DNA from: Planctomycetota bacterium
GTDB taxonomy: Bacteria > Planctomycetota > Phycisphaerae > UBA1845 > Fen-1342
Assembly: GCA_018814045.1 (NCBI GenBank)
Contig: JAHJAR010000320.1
Coordinates: forward strand, 1 to 37,221
Length of the DNA: 37,221 bases
Direction of reading: 5' to 3'
Shown here: in pieces, positions 1 through 9,804 of the stretch
Numbering within the stretch: position 1 is the stretch's first letter
How the letters are laid out: every line of letters begins with the position of its first letter
Program-made: the position numbers and the translations under genes
Notes under the pieces: model-generated
What the model was told of the DNA's origin: nothing
Seen by the model: the letters and a program-made list of their open reading frames with translations, nothing else
Databases searched by the model: none

Positions 1-699
1 GAGAACATGCGCCGCGAAGGATACGAACTCGCCGTGGGCAAGCCGAAGGTCATTTTCCGCGAGCTTGACGGCAAGAAGACCGAGCCGATCGAGATGTGCA
101 TCGTCGAGGTGCCGACCACGCATGTCGGCCCCGTCATGGAACTCATGGGCGCCCGCCGAGCGATCTGCAACAAGATGGAGACGCGCGACAGTCAGTCGCA
201 CGTGGAGTTTACGATTCCGACGCGCGGCCTGATCGGCCTGCGCAATCGCCTGATGACGGCGACGCAGGGCACCATCATCATGCACCACAACTTCTACGAA
301 TACGAGTTCTTCCGCGGCGGCATTCCGCGCCGCACGAACGGCGTGCTGATCGCCAGCGAAACCGGCCAGGTTACCGCCTATGCCCTCGACAACCTCGCCG
401 ACCGCGGCGCGATGTTTGTCTCGCCCGGTCAGTTGGTCTACGAAGGTCAAATCGTCGGCGAGCACTGTCGCGCAGGCGACATCATGGTCAACGTGTGCCG
501 TGGCAAGAAGCTGACCAACATCCGCGCCGCCAGTGCGGACAAGACGGTGGTTCTCAAGACGCCGCGCCAGATCACGCTCGAGATCGCGTTGGAATTCATC
601 GAAGACGACGAGCTGGTCGAGGTTACGCCCGAGGCCTTTCGCCTGCGCAAACGCTACTTGCTCGAATCCGGCCGCAAACGCGCCGCAAGACGTCGTTGA
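1..699 (+). CDS. typA: TypA/BipA ribosome-associated GTPase, C-terminal part (5' end outside window)
   Basis: This is the last ~232 codons of TypA/BipA, an EF-G-like translational GTPase that binds the ribosome and acts in stress adaptation and ribosome assembly. The reading frame is open to base 1, so the GTPase domain lies upstream of the window. What is visible matches the EF-G domain V-like part and the TypA-specific C-terminal domain: IPTRGLIGLRNRLMT, NGVLIASETGQ, VYEGQIVGEH, GKKLTNIRA and the terminal ALEFIEDDELVEVTPEAFRLRKR are family hallmarks. The basic tail (GRKRAARRR) is typical of the family. The ATG at base 7 is an internal methionine, not a start. The gene converges on addA; 256 bases without a gene separate them. 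Family assignment is secure. Confidence 0.96.
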   Translation, partial: ENMRREGYELAVGKPKVIFRELDGKKTEPIEMCIVEVPTTHVGPVMELMGARRAICNKMETRDSQSHVEFTIPTRGLIGLRNRLMTATQGTIIMHHNFYEYEFFRGGIPRRTNGVLIASETGQVTAYALDNLADRGAMFVSPGQLVYEGQIVGEHCRAGDIMVNVCRGKKLTNIRAASADKTVVLKTPRQITLEIALEFIEDDELVEVTPEAFRLRKRYLLESGRKRAARRR

Positions 700-922
700 C
701 CGGCGCCTGTCCATACCGAGAGCCGGCGGGGATAGTGGCGGAGCAGCAGCGCCGTTCCTGGGCGGTCCTGTGCGTCCGTGAGCGGGCCTTTGATGCTGGC
801 TTACGTATATGATACCAGACACGGGGCCGCAATCGCGCCCCGTTGCGAATGCGAGTCTGCTCACTACTCCAAAAGACACCGCAACCCGCGCTCCCAGCTA
901 CGAGTTACTCGCACCCGGAGAC

Positions 923-956
923 CCGCAGGTGCGTAAGCGCTGGTCCGCAGGTGCGT
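923..956. repeat. Short direct repeat, CCGCAGGTGCGT twice
   Basis: The 12-mer CCGCAGGTGCGT occurs at 923-934 and again at 945-956, so the starts are 22 bases apart, between the convergent ends of typA and addA. The second copy ends on the first base of the addA stop codon. It may be a small slippage duplication. No function is evident, and the rest of the typA-addA gap shows nothing I can interpret. Confidence 0.5.
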
Positions 957-3900
957 CACGGGGCGGGCGCCAGCGCCGGGGCGAGGATGTCCCAGGTCAA
1001 CTCGCGCGGCGGTACCGCGACGATGCGGCGCAGACGCAGGAACACGAGCGCGGTGCGCAACACCGGACGCGCGAAGACCCTGTCCGCGGCGTAAGCGTAG
1101 GCCTGCATCTGAACGCCATAGCCGGCGACCCGTTGTTCGAGCTGGTCCGCCGGCGGCCGGTCGGTCTTGTAGTCCAGGATAGTCAACCCGGCCGCGGTCT
1201 CCACGAGGCAGTCAATCACGCCGCGGATGATCGTTGCGTCGGCCGCACTGTCGCGACCGGCGCCCGTGTTGGGCAGCGGCAGGGTGCATACGAAGGGGAC
1301 TTCGCGCCGCGCGACAGGTGCGTGTGTGGCCAACAGCCGTCCTTCCGCCGTGCTTCCGAACCAGGCCACATCAGCAACGGGAATCAACCCGGCCTCGGCG
1401 GAGGTCAACCGGCCGGCGCTGACGAGCGCCGCGAGCTGCTCGCGGATGTCGGCGGCCGAGGTCAACCGCGTCAGATCAGCGTGTTGGAGGAAGCGATGGC
1501 AGGCAGTTCCGACCACGCGGCCGTCGATCTCTCCGGATCGGGCGGCGAAGGCGGGCGCACGTAGCGGCTCGGACCGGGCGGCGCAGACCGCCGGCCGGTC
1601 CGCGGGCTCGGCACGCGTGGTGATCTCCTTGACGGCACTGACCGAGAGGACGGCGGGCAACTCCGCCGCGGCCGTGTCCGGCTGCGTATCCAACAGGGCT
1701 GCGCTGCGCCGCAGCCACTCATCATCCTCGGGGGTCCAAGCGGGTGTTGCGGCGGGCGTGGCTGGGGCCGGTGGCCGGACTTGCAGCGCGTCGATTTGTG
1801 CGGCGGCATACGTGGTTACGCTGACAACCGGGCCGACTTCGGTGACTTCGTGCAGGCGCCCGGCCGCCGACGCCCTCAGAACCCACTCCAGCGTGCTTTT
1901 GGCGCCCAGGCGTGAGATGAGTGGAGGCGCATTGTCAGTCGCGCCGTGCCGCAGGCAATGCTCTTCCCAGGCGCCGGGATTGACATGGCCGATGACAACG
2001 AAACGCTCGCGGGCGCGCGTCGCGGCGACGTACAGCAAACGCAGCTCTTCGGCCAGTTCGCGCTCGTAGGCCGCATGCCGCCCGACCTCGTAGGCGGCGC
2101 TGACATAGGTTTCGCGGGCCGGGTAGTCCGCGGATTTCAGACCGAGGCCGTGCTGCGGATCGCTATAAAGCCACTCCCGGCGTGAGCCCAGCGCCTGGCG
2201 GCTGAACTCCGCCCCCGTGTTCAGCAGGAAAACCAGCGGGAACTCGAGCCCCTTGGCGGCGTGAATCGTCATGATCCGCACAGCGTCCTGTCCAGCCGCC
2301 ACCGGCGCCCCGGGGTCAACGTCCCGTTCCGCGAGTCGGTCCAGGTGCGCGACGAACTCCGCCACCCCACGTTGTCCGGCGCGCGAAAAATCGGCGGCGA
2401 ACTGCTGCAAGGCCAGCAGCGTGGCCAGGCGGTGAGCGCCCCCCGGCAGACCGTGGGCAAAGAACGGCAGGGCCGTATCTTGGAGAATGTGCCGCAATAG
2501 CTCGGGTAGCTCGGTTTGCCGAGCCAGACCGCTCCAGCCGTCCAGTTGGCGCAGGGCGCGCTCGAGTCTGGCGATCAGCTTGGCCTCCGCTCCATGGTGG
2601 CGGTAGTGTTCGACCGCGTCCAGGAAATCGCCCGGCGGGGCCGCGTGCCGAACGCGCAGCAGCTCGTCAGCCGTCAAGCCGACCATGGGGCCGCGCAGAT
2701 AGGCTGCCAAGGCCAGGTCCTGGCGACGGTTGACCAGAAGCGCCAACGCGTTGCGAACGTCGAGCACTTGCAGTGCATCGAGCAGCGCCTCGCGACCGCT
2801 GGTGACACAGGGCAGGCCGGCGCTGCGCAGCACGTGGGCGACGAGCCCCGCGTTGCGCTTCGCCGACCGCAACAAGATCACCACATCCCCCAGCCGCAGC
2901 GGCCGCAGACGCAGCGTTCCGTCGGCAGCGCGCTCGGGGATTTGCATACGCTCGCGCAGCCACGATTGAATCGTACGCGCCGCAACGGCCGCCTCGCGCT
3001 CGATGCGCTCCACGTCCACGGTCGGGCGATCCGTGGCACCTGCACACACGGCGCCCGGGCTTTTTTCATACTCGAGCAGGTGCAGCGCGATGCGCGGCGT
3101 GCGGTCGCCGGTGTCAATCTCCGTGCGTCCGGCGCGCAGCCGTTCTTGTTCCCCATACGGAGTGCCTCCCAGGGCGCGGTCGAACAGCACTGTGAAGAGG
3201 CGGTTCAGGCCGTCGAGCAGGAGCGCGTGGCTGCGGAAGTTGTCCGTCAGCGGCAGGACCCGGCCATTCTGCTCACTGCACTCGAAGGCGGCGCCCAACT
3301 CCGCGAAGAGGCGCGGTTCGGCTTGGCGGAAGCCATAGATGCTCTGCTTCACGTCGCCCACCATGAAGCGGTTGGCCTGGCCCGCGGCAGCGCGCGAAAC
3401 GAGGCGGAGGATCTCCACCTGGACGGGGCTGGTATCCTGATACTCGTCGACGAGCACGTGTTCATAGCGCTGCTGCAGGCGCCGGGCGACAGCCGTCGGC
3501 TCGCGCGGACCGGTGGCGGAGGGTGTGCCCAGCAAATCCAGGGCCAGGCGCAGCACGTCGGCGAATTCGTAGGCCGCCAGCCGCCGCTTGGACGTGCTCA
3601 GCAGGGCCTGGTAGCGCTGCTCGAGCTGCAGCAGCACGTCCACCAACGCCGCCGCCCGATCCGCATGCGCCACGACGTTCTGCACGGCGTCCGGCTCGGC
3701 TCGCTTTTGCAGCCGGTCCTTGAGCCAGCGCTGCCGTACTTCTTCGAGCAGCGCGGCGGCTTCCGCGCTCAGGCCTCGCGGCTTGGCTATCTTGAAGCCG
3801 GCGATCTCAGCCACCGTGTCCAGCAAACGCTGCGCGCCAACACCAATCTGGTTGTCGTCTGCGAGAGTGTCGCGCCAATGCGCCAGGGCAGTCTGGTAAG

Positions 3901-4645
3901 GGGCGAGCTGCGCGGCCACCTCCGGCGGACACTCCGCGCAGACTGCTGCCAACTGCTCCTGCTGAAAGCGACATTCGCTGACGAGCGCGGCAGCCAGCAA
4001 CTTCACCGCCTGCGTGACACTCTCGGCTGCCGGACGAGCGTGCAGCGCTCGTTGCTGCTCGAACCACCGCGACGGATCGACGAGATGTTCGCGGAAGGCG
4101 CTGAGGGCGGACACATGGTGCTGGAGAAACTCCACGCTGGGTCTGGGACTGCGCTCGATCCAGGCGCGCGCGGCAGCGGCGAGGGCGTCATCCGCCGTGT
4201 AGATCCACTGGAAGAGTTCGTCCAGCACGTCGTGGCGCAGGAGTTCGGCGTCCTCGGCCCCGAGGACGGAGAAGCCGGCGTCGACGCCGGCCGCGACGAA
4301 ATGCTCGTGCACGACGCGGCCGCACCAGGCATCGATCGTGCCGATGTGAGCCGTGTCTACGAGTATCTCCTGCCGGCGGAGGTGTTGCCGACCCTGCGCA
4401 CTGGCGGCTTCATCGGCGGCCTCGCGCAGCATGCGGGCCAGGCGCACACGCAATTCGGCCGCCGCCGCCCGGGTGAACGTGACGACCAGCAACTGGTCGA
4501 CGCCGCACGGAGCGCGTGTGTCGGTGATCAGCGACACGCAGCGGCGGGCCAGTACCTCGGTCTTGCCCGATCCGGCCGAGGCGGCCACGAGCAGGTCTGT
4601 GCCTCGGGCCTCGATCGCGGCGCGCTGCTGATCGGTCAGTTGCAC
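956..4645 (-). CDS. addA: AddA, ATP-dependent helicase/nuclease subunit A
   Basis: UvrD/Rep-like (SF1A) helicase with a C-terminal RecB-type nuclease. With AddB it forms the AddAB complex that resects double-strand breaks and loads RecA. Visible motifs, numbered from the chosen start: Walker A AASAGSGKT (~21-29), motif Ia VVTFTRAAAAELR, motif II VDEYQDTSP (~399-407), motif III VGDVKQSIYGFRQ, motif IV DNFRSH, motif V MTIHAAKGLEFPLVF, motif VI LLYVAATRARE, then nuclease residues in GVIDCL and DYKTD (~1158-1162). The 1229 residues match the family. The open frame reaches back to 4759, but GTG 4645 is preferred: it follows an AGGGGG ribosome site by about 8 bases, begins directly before TDQQRAAI, and overlaps the addB stop by 10 bases. 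Both helicase and nuclease look intact. Translational coupling to addB is inferred from the overlap. Confidence 0.95.
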   Translation of the reverse strand: MQLTDQQRAAIEARGTDLLVAASAGSGKTEVLARRCVSLITDTRAPCGVDQLLVVTFTRAAAAELRVRLARMLREAADEAASAQGRQHLRRQEILVDTAHIGTIDAWCGRVVHEHFVAAGVDAGFSVLGAEDAELLRHDVLDELFQWIYTADDALAAAARAWIERSPRPSVEFLQHHVSALSAFREHLVDPSRWFEQQRALHARPAAESVTQAVKLLAAALVSECRFQQEQLAAVCAECPPEVAAQLAPYQTALAHWRDTLADDNQIGVGAQRLLDTVAEIAGFKIAKPRGLSAEAAALLEEVRQRWLKDRLQKRAEPDAVQNVVAHADRAAALVDVLLQLEQRYQALLSTSKRRLAAYEFADVLRLALDLLGTPSATGPREPTAVARRLQQRYEHVLVDEYQDTSPVQVEILRLVSRAAAGQANRFMVGDVKQSIYGFRQAEPRLFAELGAAFECSEQNGRVLPLTDNFRSHALLLDGLNRLFTVLFDRALGGTPYGEQERLRAGRTEIDTGDRTPRIALHLLEYEKSPGAVCAGATDRPTVDVERIEREAAVAARTIQSWLRERMQIPERAADGTLRLRPLRLGDVVILLRSAKRNAGLVAHVLRSAGLPCVTSGREALLDALQVLDVRNALALLVNRRQDLALAAYLRGPMVGLTADELLRVRHAAPPGDFLDAVEHYRHHGAEAKLIARLERALRQLDGWSGLARQTELPELLRHILQDTALPFFAHGLPGGAHRLATLLALQQFAADFSRAGQRGVAEFVAHLDRLAERDVDPGAPVAAGQDAVRIMTIHAAKGLEFPLVFLLNTGAEFSRQALGSRREWLYSDPQHGLGLKSADYPARETYVSAAYEVGRHAAYERELAEELRLLYVAATRARERFVVIGHVNPGAWEEHCLRHGATDNAPPLISRLGAKSTLEWVLRASAAGRLHEVTEVGPVVSVTTYAAAQIDALQVRPPAPATPAATPAWTPEDDEWLRRSAALLDTQPDTAAAELPAVLSVSAVKEITTRAEPADRPAVCAARSEPLRAPAFAARSGEIDGRVVGTACHRFLQHADLTRLTSAADIREQLAALVSAGRLTSAEAGLIPVADVAWFGSTAEGRLLATHAPVARREVPFVCTLPLPNTGAGRDSAADATIIRGVIDCLVETAAGLTILDYKTDRPPADQLEQRVAGYGVQMQAYAYAADRVFARPVLRTALVFLRLRRIVAVPPRELTWDILAPALAPAP

Positions 4646-7600
4646 GACGGCGCCCCCTGCTCGGGTGCGGCGGCCTTGGCCAGCGTTGGCAACGTATGCT
4701 CGGCCGGCCGCGGCGTGTTGAGCAGCCGGTCGAAGCGACAGACCGGCCGATACTCGCAATATTGGCAGGCTAGCCTTTTCTTCTGCAAGAGCGGGGCGAC
4801 CGCGATGTTGCCGGCGGCGATGCCCTCGGCGGCGTAGAAGACCGTCTCTCGCGCGAGTTCCAGCCGCGCGGCCAGCTCGGCCGCTGGCTGCGCGTCAGAG
4901 TTCTTGTAGAATCCTCCATCCTTCTTCAGTTTCATCTGCGCCACCGGTGACGCAGCGTGGCCGAGTTGGGCGTCCAACAGCGGGGCGACGCGCTCGCTGA
5001 ACACGCCCCGGGGCAAGAACATGTACATGCGTTGGTGGCGCGGGTCAGCATTGGCGGCGTATTGCGGGTCGAGCGCGTCCAGGCGGGGATAGAGCGGGGC
5101 CTGCAACACGCCGGCCAGATGCACGTTCTGTCCGTGGATCGCGCCAGTTTGCAGCGCCGCCAGGTATAGCAGGAGCTGAAGCTGCTTCTCCGACAGATAG
5201 TCGCCGGTGAAAGCCTCGGCGCTGCTCTTGTAGTCGTAAACCAGCACGAACGCGTCATCTCCCACGCGACAGATATCGACGCGATCGATCTGTCCGTGGA
5301 TCTCAACGCGCTGACCCGTGGCGGCGGACAGTGCCAGCGGCGGCAGCGCTGGCTCGGGACCGGCGCGGCCGAAGCCGTGCTCCAGCAGCAGTGGCTCGAA
5401 CGTCCCGCGACGCCAGCGGTCCGCATGGACCGCGACGACGTCTTTCAGGATGGAACCCAGCATGCTGCACAGAAAGGCGACCTGCGGACGGCGTTCGCCC
5501 AGATCGTCTGGCAGGTTGGCTTCAAAGTCAGACCGGGCCGCGCTGAGCAGCTCCTGCCAGCGTTTGTCCGATATCGCGCGCACGGAGCCTGGCTCGGCCA
5601 GGGCGCGGCGGGTGACACGGGCCAGGATGTCGTGGGCGCTGCTGCCGAGGTCCCAGGTAACCGGTTGCGGGCCGCGGCGCGGCTCCAGCCCGAGGCCATA
5701 GGAGCAGAAGTGCTGAAACGGGCAGCGCAGGTAGGATTCGATCTCTGACGGCGAAGCCCGCCAGATCAACTTCGGCTCGGTGTCGCGCGGGCGGCGGAAG
5801 TTGCCGACGGCGGCCGGTTGATTGCGGTACGTCGTGCCGCGCAGTAACCAGGCCAGGCGCGCTGCGCCCGTGTCGTTGCTGCGCAGTAGTTGGCAGAGTT
5901 TCTCGTAGAGCGCCTGCACACGCTGTGGCGGGGCGTCGCCCTGGCGCACACTCAGGTAACGCCGCACCAGCTCGTTCAGACACACCGGCGGCTCGTGTTC
6001 GGTCGGCGTCGCGACTTCCACTTCGGGCAGCACGCGCAGCAGCGCCCCCAGCAACGGCGATGGTTGCAGCGGATAGCCGGTGGTGCTCGTCGTGGCGTAG
6101 CTGATCGTCAGGCTGGTGGAAGCCCGGGTGAGTGCGATGTAGGCCAACAGCCGCTCGTCGAAGGCGGCGTCGCGGTGCGCGCGGGGAGCCGGCAGGCCGC
6201 TGGCGGACAGGCGGTCCCGGTCCGTTGTCGTGAGCAGGCAGTCATCCGGCGGCGGGGCGGGAAAGATGCCCTCGTTGAACGCGAAGACCCAGGCATGTTT
6301 GATTTCCGGGTGGCGGCTCCGTTCGATCGAAGCGACCAGGACCTGGTCCAGCGTCGGCGGCGCCAGACCCAGCGTCTGCTCACCCAGGATTGAACCGCTG
6401 ACCGCAGCCAACTCGCCGGCGGTGATTGGCGTCTCGCCCAAGACATTGTGCAGGTTTTCCAACAACTCGCAGAACGCATCCCAGGCCAGGCGGTGCAATT
6501 CGGCTGATTCCCAGGCGTGCGTGTCGCGCGCTGCGGCGATCCAGCCGTTGACGCAGTCCGCGAATTGCAGGTTCGCCGCCACACCGTGCAACGCGCGCGC
6601 CCACGTCGCACCCGCGGGTGGTTTGTCGGCGTGAGCCAATTCGAGGAGCGGCGTCAGGGCGGCGACGATGCGCTGCCGCGCCCCGGCCAGTTCGGGACTC
6701 TCAGCCACGCAGCCGGATGGGTCGGCACCGTGTGACGCACCGAGTTGGCTGTCGCCGGCAAAATCCCACCTCGGGCGCCGCCACAGACCCGCCCCGCGTA
6801 TTTCATGACCGGCGATGAGGTTTTCGAGGCATTCGCGTTGCGCGCGCGACAGCGGAAGCAGGCCGGTGCGCAGCAAGCGCGTTGTTGCCGCGGCGGCAAA
6901 GTCCGTCGTCGCAACGTCGAGCAGGGCCAGCACACCCCGGCTCAGTGGGTGGGCACGCAACGGCCGCCGGCGATCGATGAAGCATGGCAGCCCATACTCG
7001 GCAAAGACCTCGACAACCGTGTCGGCAAAGGGTTCCAAGTCACGCGCGATCAGGGCGAAGTCTCTGCAGCGCAGCCCACCCGCCGATTCAACGACCTGCT
7101 GGCGGATGAAACGGGCGGCCTGCCGCAATTCGTCCCGGTGTGTCGGACAGGCTAGGACCCGCACGGCCGACGCGTCGCTCGCGCCGGTAGTGGTGGAGCG
7201 TGGCGGCTCCTCATGCTCCGTGGCCAGTCCGGCCTCCAGGCGCGCGAGCATGGCAGTGTTGCGTTGCCGCGGCGGGCGGGCAGGTGTCAGGCGCAGCGGC
7301 GGGTGACACGCGATGCCAGCTTGGTCGAACAGCGTCATCAGGCGTTGATAGGTGCTCTCGGTGTGATAGAACAGGTGGAGCGGATCAGGCCGATTGCCGG
7401 GGGCGACGGCCGGTGCGGCTGGGTCAAGCAGGAGTGTGATCGTCGTTTCGCGCGCCCCGCTGGCCAGGGTGACCAATGTGGCCAGTTCCTGCCCGGTAAA
7501 GCCGGCGAACCCGTCCACCCAGAGACGTGTGTCGCACAGCCACTCCGATGCCGCCAGACGCTCGCGCAGCACAGCCAGACGCGCGGCGGGATCAACACGC

Positions 7601-8115
7601 TCACGGCCCAGCCAGCCCACATAAGCCGCATAGACGCGGGCTATCTCGGCAGCCCGGGCCTGGGCGTCTGCTTCCTCCAGATGTGCGACCGCGGCGGCAA
7701 ACTCAGCCGGGGATACGTTTTCGCGCAGCAACTCCTCGATTACGCGGTCCAATTGCGTGAAGAACCCGTTTGTGTGGGCCGCGGCGCGGAACGCGCGCCA
7801 CGTATCTGGGAGGCGGGCGACAACGGTGCGCAGCGCCAGAACTCGGGCATGGGCACCGAGCAGGTTTGGTTCGGGACCGAGTTCGCCGAACACACGCTGG
7901 GCAAGACGGGTGAAGCTGAGGACCTCTGCCCGCGCATAGACCTGCCGGAGGGTGCGGCCAACCAGCGCCCGCTCCATTTGAAGACTGGCCTGTTCGGGTA
8001 CAAGCAGGATCAGACGCCCATGCTCGTTCGGACAAGCTAGGTTGGCCAAAGCGGCGTCGAGGCAGTGGTGTGTTTTCCCGGCCCCGGCACGGCCCAGGAC
8101 GAAGGTTACGGCCAT
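4636..8115 (-). CDS. addB: AddB, helicase-like/nuclease subunit B
   Basis: Second subunit of the AddAB recombination nuclease. It has an inactivated-helicase fold that, in characterised AddAB, scans for Chi, and a C-terminal RecB-like nuclease held by a 4Fe-4S cluster. The N-terminus has an intact Walker A (LGRAGAGKT, residues 7-15). The four cluster cysteines can be placed: C798 in YLRCPFQHFC, and C1117, C1120, C1126 in CQYCEYRPVC. The nuclease centre is HGQIDRVDI and YDYKSS with a following LQLLLYLAAL helix. The 1159-residue length is close to Bacillus AddB. ATG 8115 is preceded by GGAGGG. It lies 45 bases downstream of a small lipoprotein gene on the same strand and overlaps addA, so addB-addA is a bicistronic unit. 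Having both nuclease sites marks it as AddAB rather than RecBCD. Confidence 0.94.
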   Translation of the reverse strand: MAVTFVLGRAGAGKTHHCLDAALANLACPNEHGRLILLVPEQASLQMERALVGRTLRQVYARAEVLSFTRLAQRVFGELGPEPNLLGAHARVLALRTVVARLPDTWRAFRAAAHTNGFFTQLDRVIEELLRENVSPAEFAAAVAHLEEADAQARAAEIARVYAAYVGWLGRERVDPAARLAVLRERLAASEWLCDTRLWVDGFAGFTGQELATLVTLASGARETTITLLLDPAAPAVAPGNRPDPLHLFYHTESTYQRLMTLFDQAGIACHPPLRLTPARPPRQRNTAMLARLEAGLATEHEEPPRSTTTGASDASAVRVLACPTHRDELRQAARFIRQQVVESAGGLRCRDFALIARDLEPFADTVVEVFAEYGLPCFIDRRRPLRAHPLSRGVLALLDVATTDFAAAATTRLLRTGLLPLSRAQRECLENLIAGHEIRGAGLWRRPRWDFAGDSQLGASHGADPSGCVAESPELAGARQRIVAALTPLLELAHADKPPAGATWARALHGVAANLQFADCVNGWIAAARDTHAWESAELHRLAWDAFCELLENLHNVLGETPITAGELAAVSGSILGEQTLGLAPPTLDQVLVASIERSRHPEIKHAWVFAFNEGIFPAPPPDDCLLTTTDRDRLSASGLPAPRAHRDAAFDERLLAYIALTRASTSLTISYATTSTTGYPLQPSPLLGALLRVLPEVEVATPTEHEPPVCLNELVRRYLSVRQGDAPPQRVQALYEKLCQLLRSNDTGAARLAWLLRGTTYRNQPAAVGNFRRPRDTEPKLIWRASPSEIESYLRCPFQHFCSYGLGLEPRRGPQPVTWDLGSSAHDILARVTRRALAEPGSVRAISDKRWQELLSAARSDFEANLPDDLGERRPQVAFLCSMLGSILKDVVAVHADRWRRGTFEPLLLEHGFGRAGPEPALPPLALSAATGQRVEIHGQIDRVDICRVGDDAFVLVYDYKSSAEAFTGDYLSEKQLQLLLYLAALQTGAIHGQNVHLAGVLQAPLYPRLDALDPQYAANADPRHQRMYMFLPRGVFSERVAPLLDAQLGHAASPVAQMKLKKDGGFYKNSDAQPAAELAARLELARETVFYAAEGIAAGNIAVAPLLQKKRLACQYCEYRPVCRFDRLLNTPRPAEHTLPTLAKAAAPEQGAPSCN

Positions 8116-8160
8116 GGCCGACTATGCCCTCCGGTGGGGCTGCCCCACGCGCGGGGCGCG

Positions 8161-8457
8161 TCAGTCATCCTCGTATTTCTTGAGGCGGTCTTTGTAGTCG
8201 TCGCGCTGGTGCTTGTACTTGGCCTTCTCTTCCTTCAGGTCCTCGACCCGGCGTTCGAGCTGTTGGATGTAGCGGTAGGCCTTGTGCAGTTCCTGGCGCG
8301 CCTCCTCGTGTGACGCCGTCGCCGGCACGCGGCTGCTGTCCACGCGCTCGCCGCCGTTGCCAACGCGTACGTCGATTCGCTCCGGTGCGGTGACACAGCC
8401 CGTCATCGCGATCAGCAACACACCGATCGCCACTGCCAACAGGTGCTTCCTCATCAT
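8161..8457 (-). CDS. Small predicted lipoprotein with coiled-coil tail
   Basis: 98-residue protein of unknown function. Residues ~3-21 form a short charged start plus a hydrophobic helix ending in AMTGC. This is a plausible lipobox, though Met rather than Leu sits at -3, so Cys21 is the likely lipidated residue. The second half (from about HEEARQELHKAYRYIQQLERR) is a charged heptad-rich helix, about 50 residues of probable coiled coil, reminiscent of small periplasmic spacer proteins; no family is recognised. The start is well supported: AGGAGG at 8466-8471 sits 8 bases before ATG 8457. It is 45 bases upstream of addB on the same strand, so co-transcription is possible, but no functional link to DNA repair is implied. 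Divergent from miaA; a weak promoter-like TTGACC lies upstream. Confidence 0.75.
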   Translation of the reverse strand: MMRKHLLAVAIGVLLIAMTGCVTAPERIDVRVGNGGERVDSSRVPATASHEEARQELHKAYRYIQQLERRVEDLKEEKAKYKHQRDDYKDRLKKYEDD

Positions 8458-8706
8458 GATTGGGGCCTCCTGACATCCACGGTAGACCGCCTGGTATGAT
8501 CGGTGGTTAGGCCCGCGTGGTCAAACGTAGCCCCCCACAGCGCCGCAGGACTCAGCGCCGGCGGTTGCCGCCCGGAACGTGGCAGGCGACATCTCCGGCG
8601 GGGTTCAGCGATCGGGTGTCAGGCCTTAGGATTGTGGAGCATCGCCGCCGGCCCCGACGTCGTGCGCTCCGGAGCGGGACGCCGCCCCAGCCGGGCGTGG
8701 AGGATC

Positions 8707-9639
8707 ATGGAAAACCGGGTAATCACCATGTTGGGTTGCACGGCGAGCGGCAAAGGCGTCGTGGCTCGCGCGCTGGCGAGGCAGCTTGATGGCGAGATCG
8801 TCAGCGTCGATTCGATGAAGGTCTATCGGGGCATGGACATCGGCACGGCCAAGCCCAACCCGTCCGAGCGGGCCGCTGTCCCGCATCACCTAATCGACCT
8901 GGTTGACCCGTGGGAGACCTTCAGCGTGGCCCAGTTCATCGAGCGAGCCGATCGGGCGGTGCAGGAGATTCACGCCCGCGGGCGGCCCGTCGTCGCGGTG
9001 GGGGGGACGGTTCTGTACTTCAAGTGTTTCTACGAGGGGCTCTTTGCGGGGCCGGACGCCGATCTTGAGATCCGGGGAGAGATCCGGCGGCGGGCGGCGC
9101 TCGAAGGCAACGCGGCCTTGCACGCCGAACTGGCCCGCGTCGACCCCGTGGCCGCCGAGCGTATCCACCCGAACGACCTGCGCCGGATTGAACGGGCGTT
9201 GGAGGTCCACCGCCTGACCGGCCAGCCGATCAGCGAGTTGCAGCGCCAGTGGGAGAGTGGGAGTGTTCGGCGGTCGGAGTGGGATTGGCACCTGATCGGC
9301 CTGCGGCGTGCGCGGGAGGCGGCGAGTCTGCGGATCAACGAACGTGTCCGCCGGATGGTCGCAGCGGGACTGGTGGAGGAGGCCCGCGTCATCTGGAGCC
9401 AGCCGCGCGGCGTCAGTCCGCAGGCCCGACAAGCCGTCGGCTATGCGGAGTTGTACGAGCACTTCGAGGGGCGACTGACGCTGGATGAGGCGATCGAGCG
9501 GATCAAGATCGACTCCCGCCGGCTGGCCAAGCAGCAGCGAACCTGGCTGAAACGGCTGCCGGCGGTACGCTGGGTGGACGTGGGGGATACGGACACGCAC
9601 GAGGAGCTCGCTTCCCGCGCGCGGGAACTGCTGCCTTGA
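8707..9639 (+). CDS. miaA: tRNA dimethylallyltransferase MiaA
   Basis: Transfers the dimethylallyl group of DMAPP to N6 of A37 in tRNAs that read UNN codons, the first step of ms2i6A formation. The P-loop is MLGCTASGKG, a slight variant of the usual GPTASGKT/S. It is followed by SVDSMKVYRGMDIGTAKP, HHLIDLVDPWETFSVAQF, VGGTVLYFKCFYEGLF and RRIERALEVHRLTGQP, all family signatures in the right order. QAVGYAELYEHFEG and KQQRTWLKRL close the protein. The 310 residues are normal. The open frame extends upstream to 8503, but ATG 8707 directly follows GGAGG (8699-8703) and gives the standard N-terminus; ATG 8728 is the alternative because the 3-base spacing is tight. Monocistronic as far as can be seen; the neighbouring genes on both sides are on the other strand. 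Confidence 0.95.
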   Translation: MENRVITMLGCTASGKGVVARALARQLDGEIVSVDSMKVYRGMDIGTAKPNPSERAAVPHHLIDLVDPWETFSVAQFIERADRAVQEIHARGRPVVAVGGTVLYFKCFYEGLFAGPDADLEIRGEIRRRAALEGNAALHAELARVDPVAAERIHPNDLRRIERALEVHRLTGQPISELQRQWESGSVRRSEWDWHLIGLRRAREAASLRINERVRRMVAAGLVEEARVIWSQPRGVSPQARQAVGYAELYEHFEGRLTLDEAIERIKIDSRRLAKQQRTWLKRLPAVRWVDVGDTDTHEELASRARELLP

Positions 9640-9804
9640 CAGCCCGCCGCAGGACTCCTTCCTGGTCCAGCCGGTACCCAATCCTAACACACCGCCTGGA
9701 CTCGTTCTTGGGGGGCAGGTCACAAGGCGAGATGGATACGTAGTTTATAATCAGCGGAGTGTTGCGCAGCGGGTTTGAAGGGGGTCTGAAGCTGCGGGGC
9801 GAGC

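Noticed and set aside
4646-4759. Longer AddA start at 4759
   Set aside because: The extra 38 residues lie inside addB, are not conserved, and GTG 4645 has a good ribosome site.
2516-4837. 773-codon open frame on the plus strand opposite addA
   Set aside because: It is the antisense shadow of addA, which has full helicase and nuclease motifs. High GC removes stop codons; no domain is recognisable in the antisense product.
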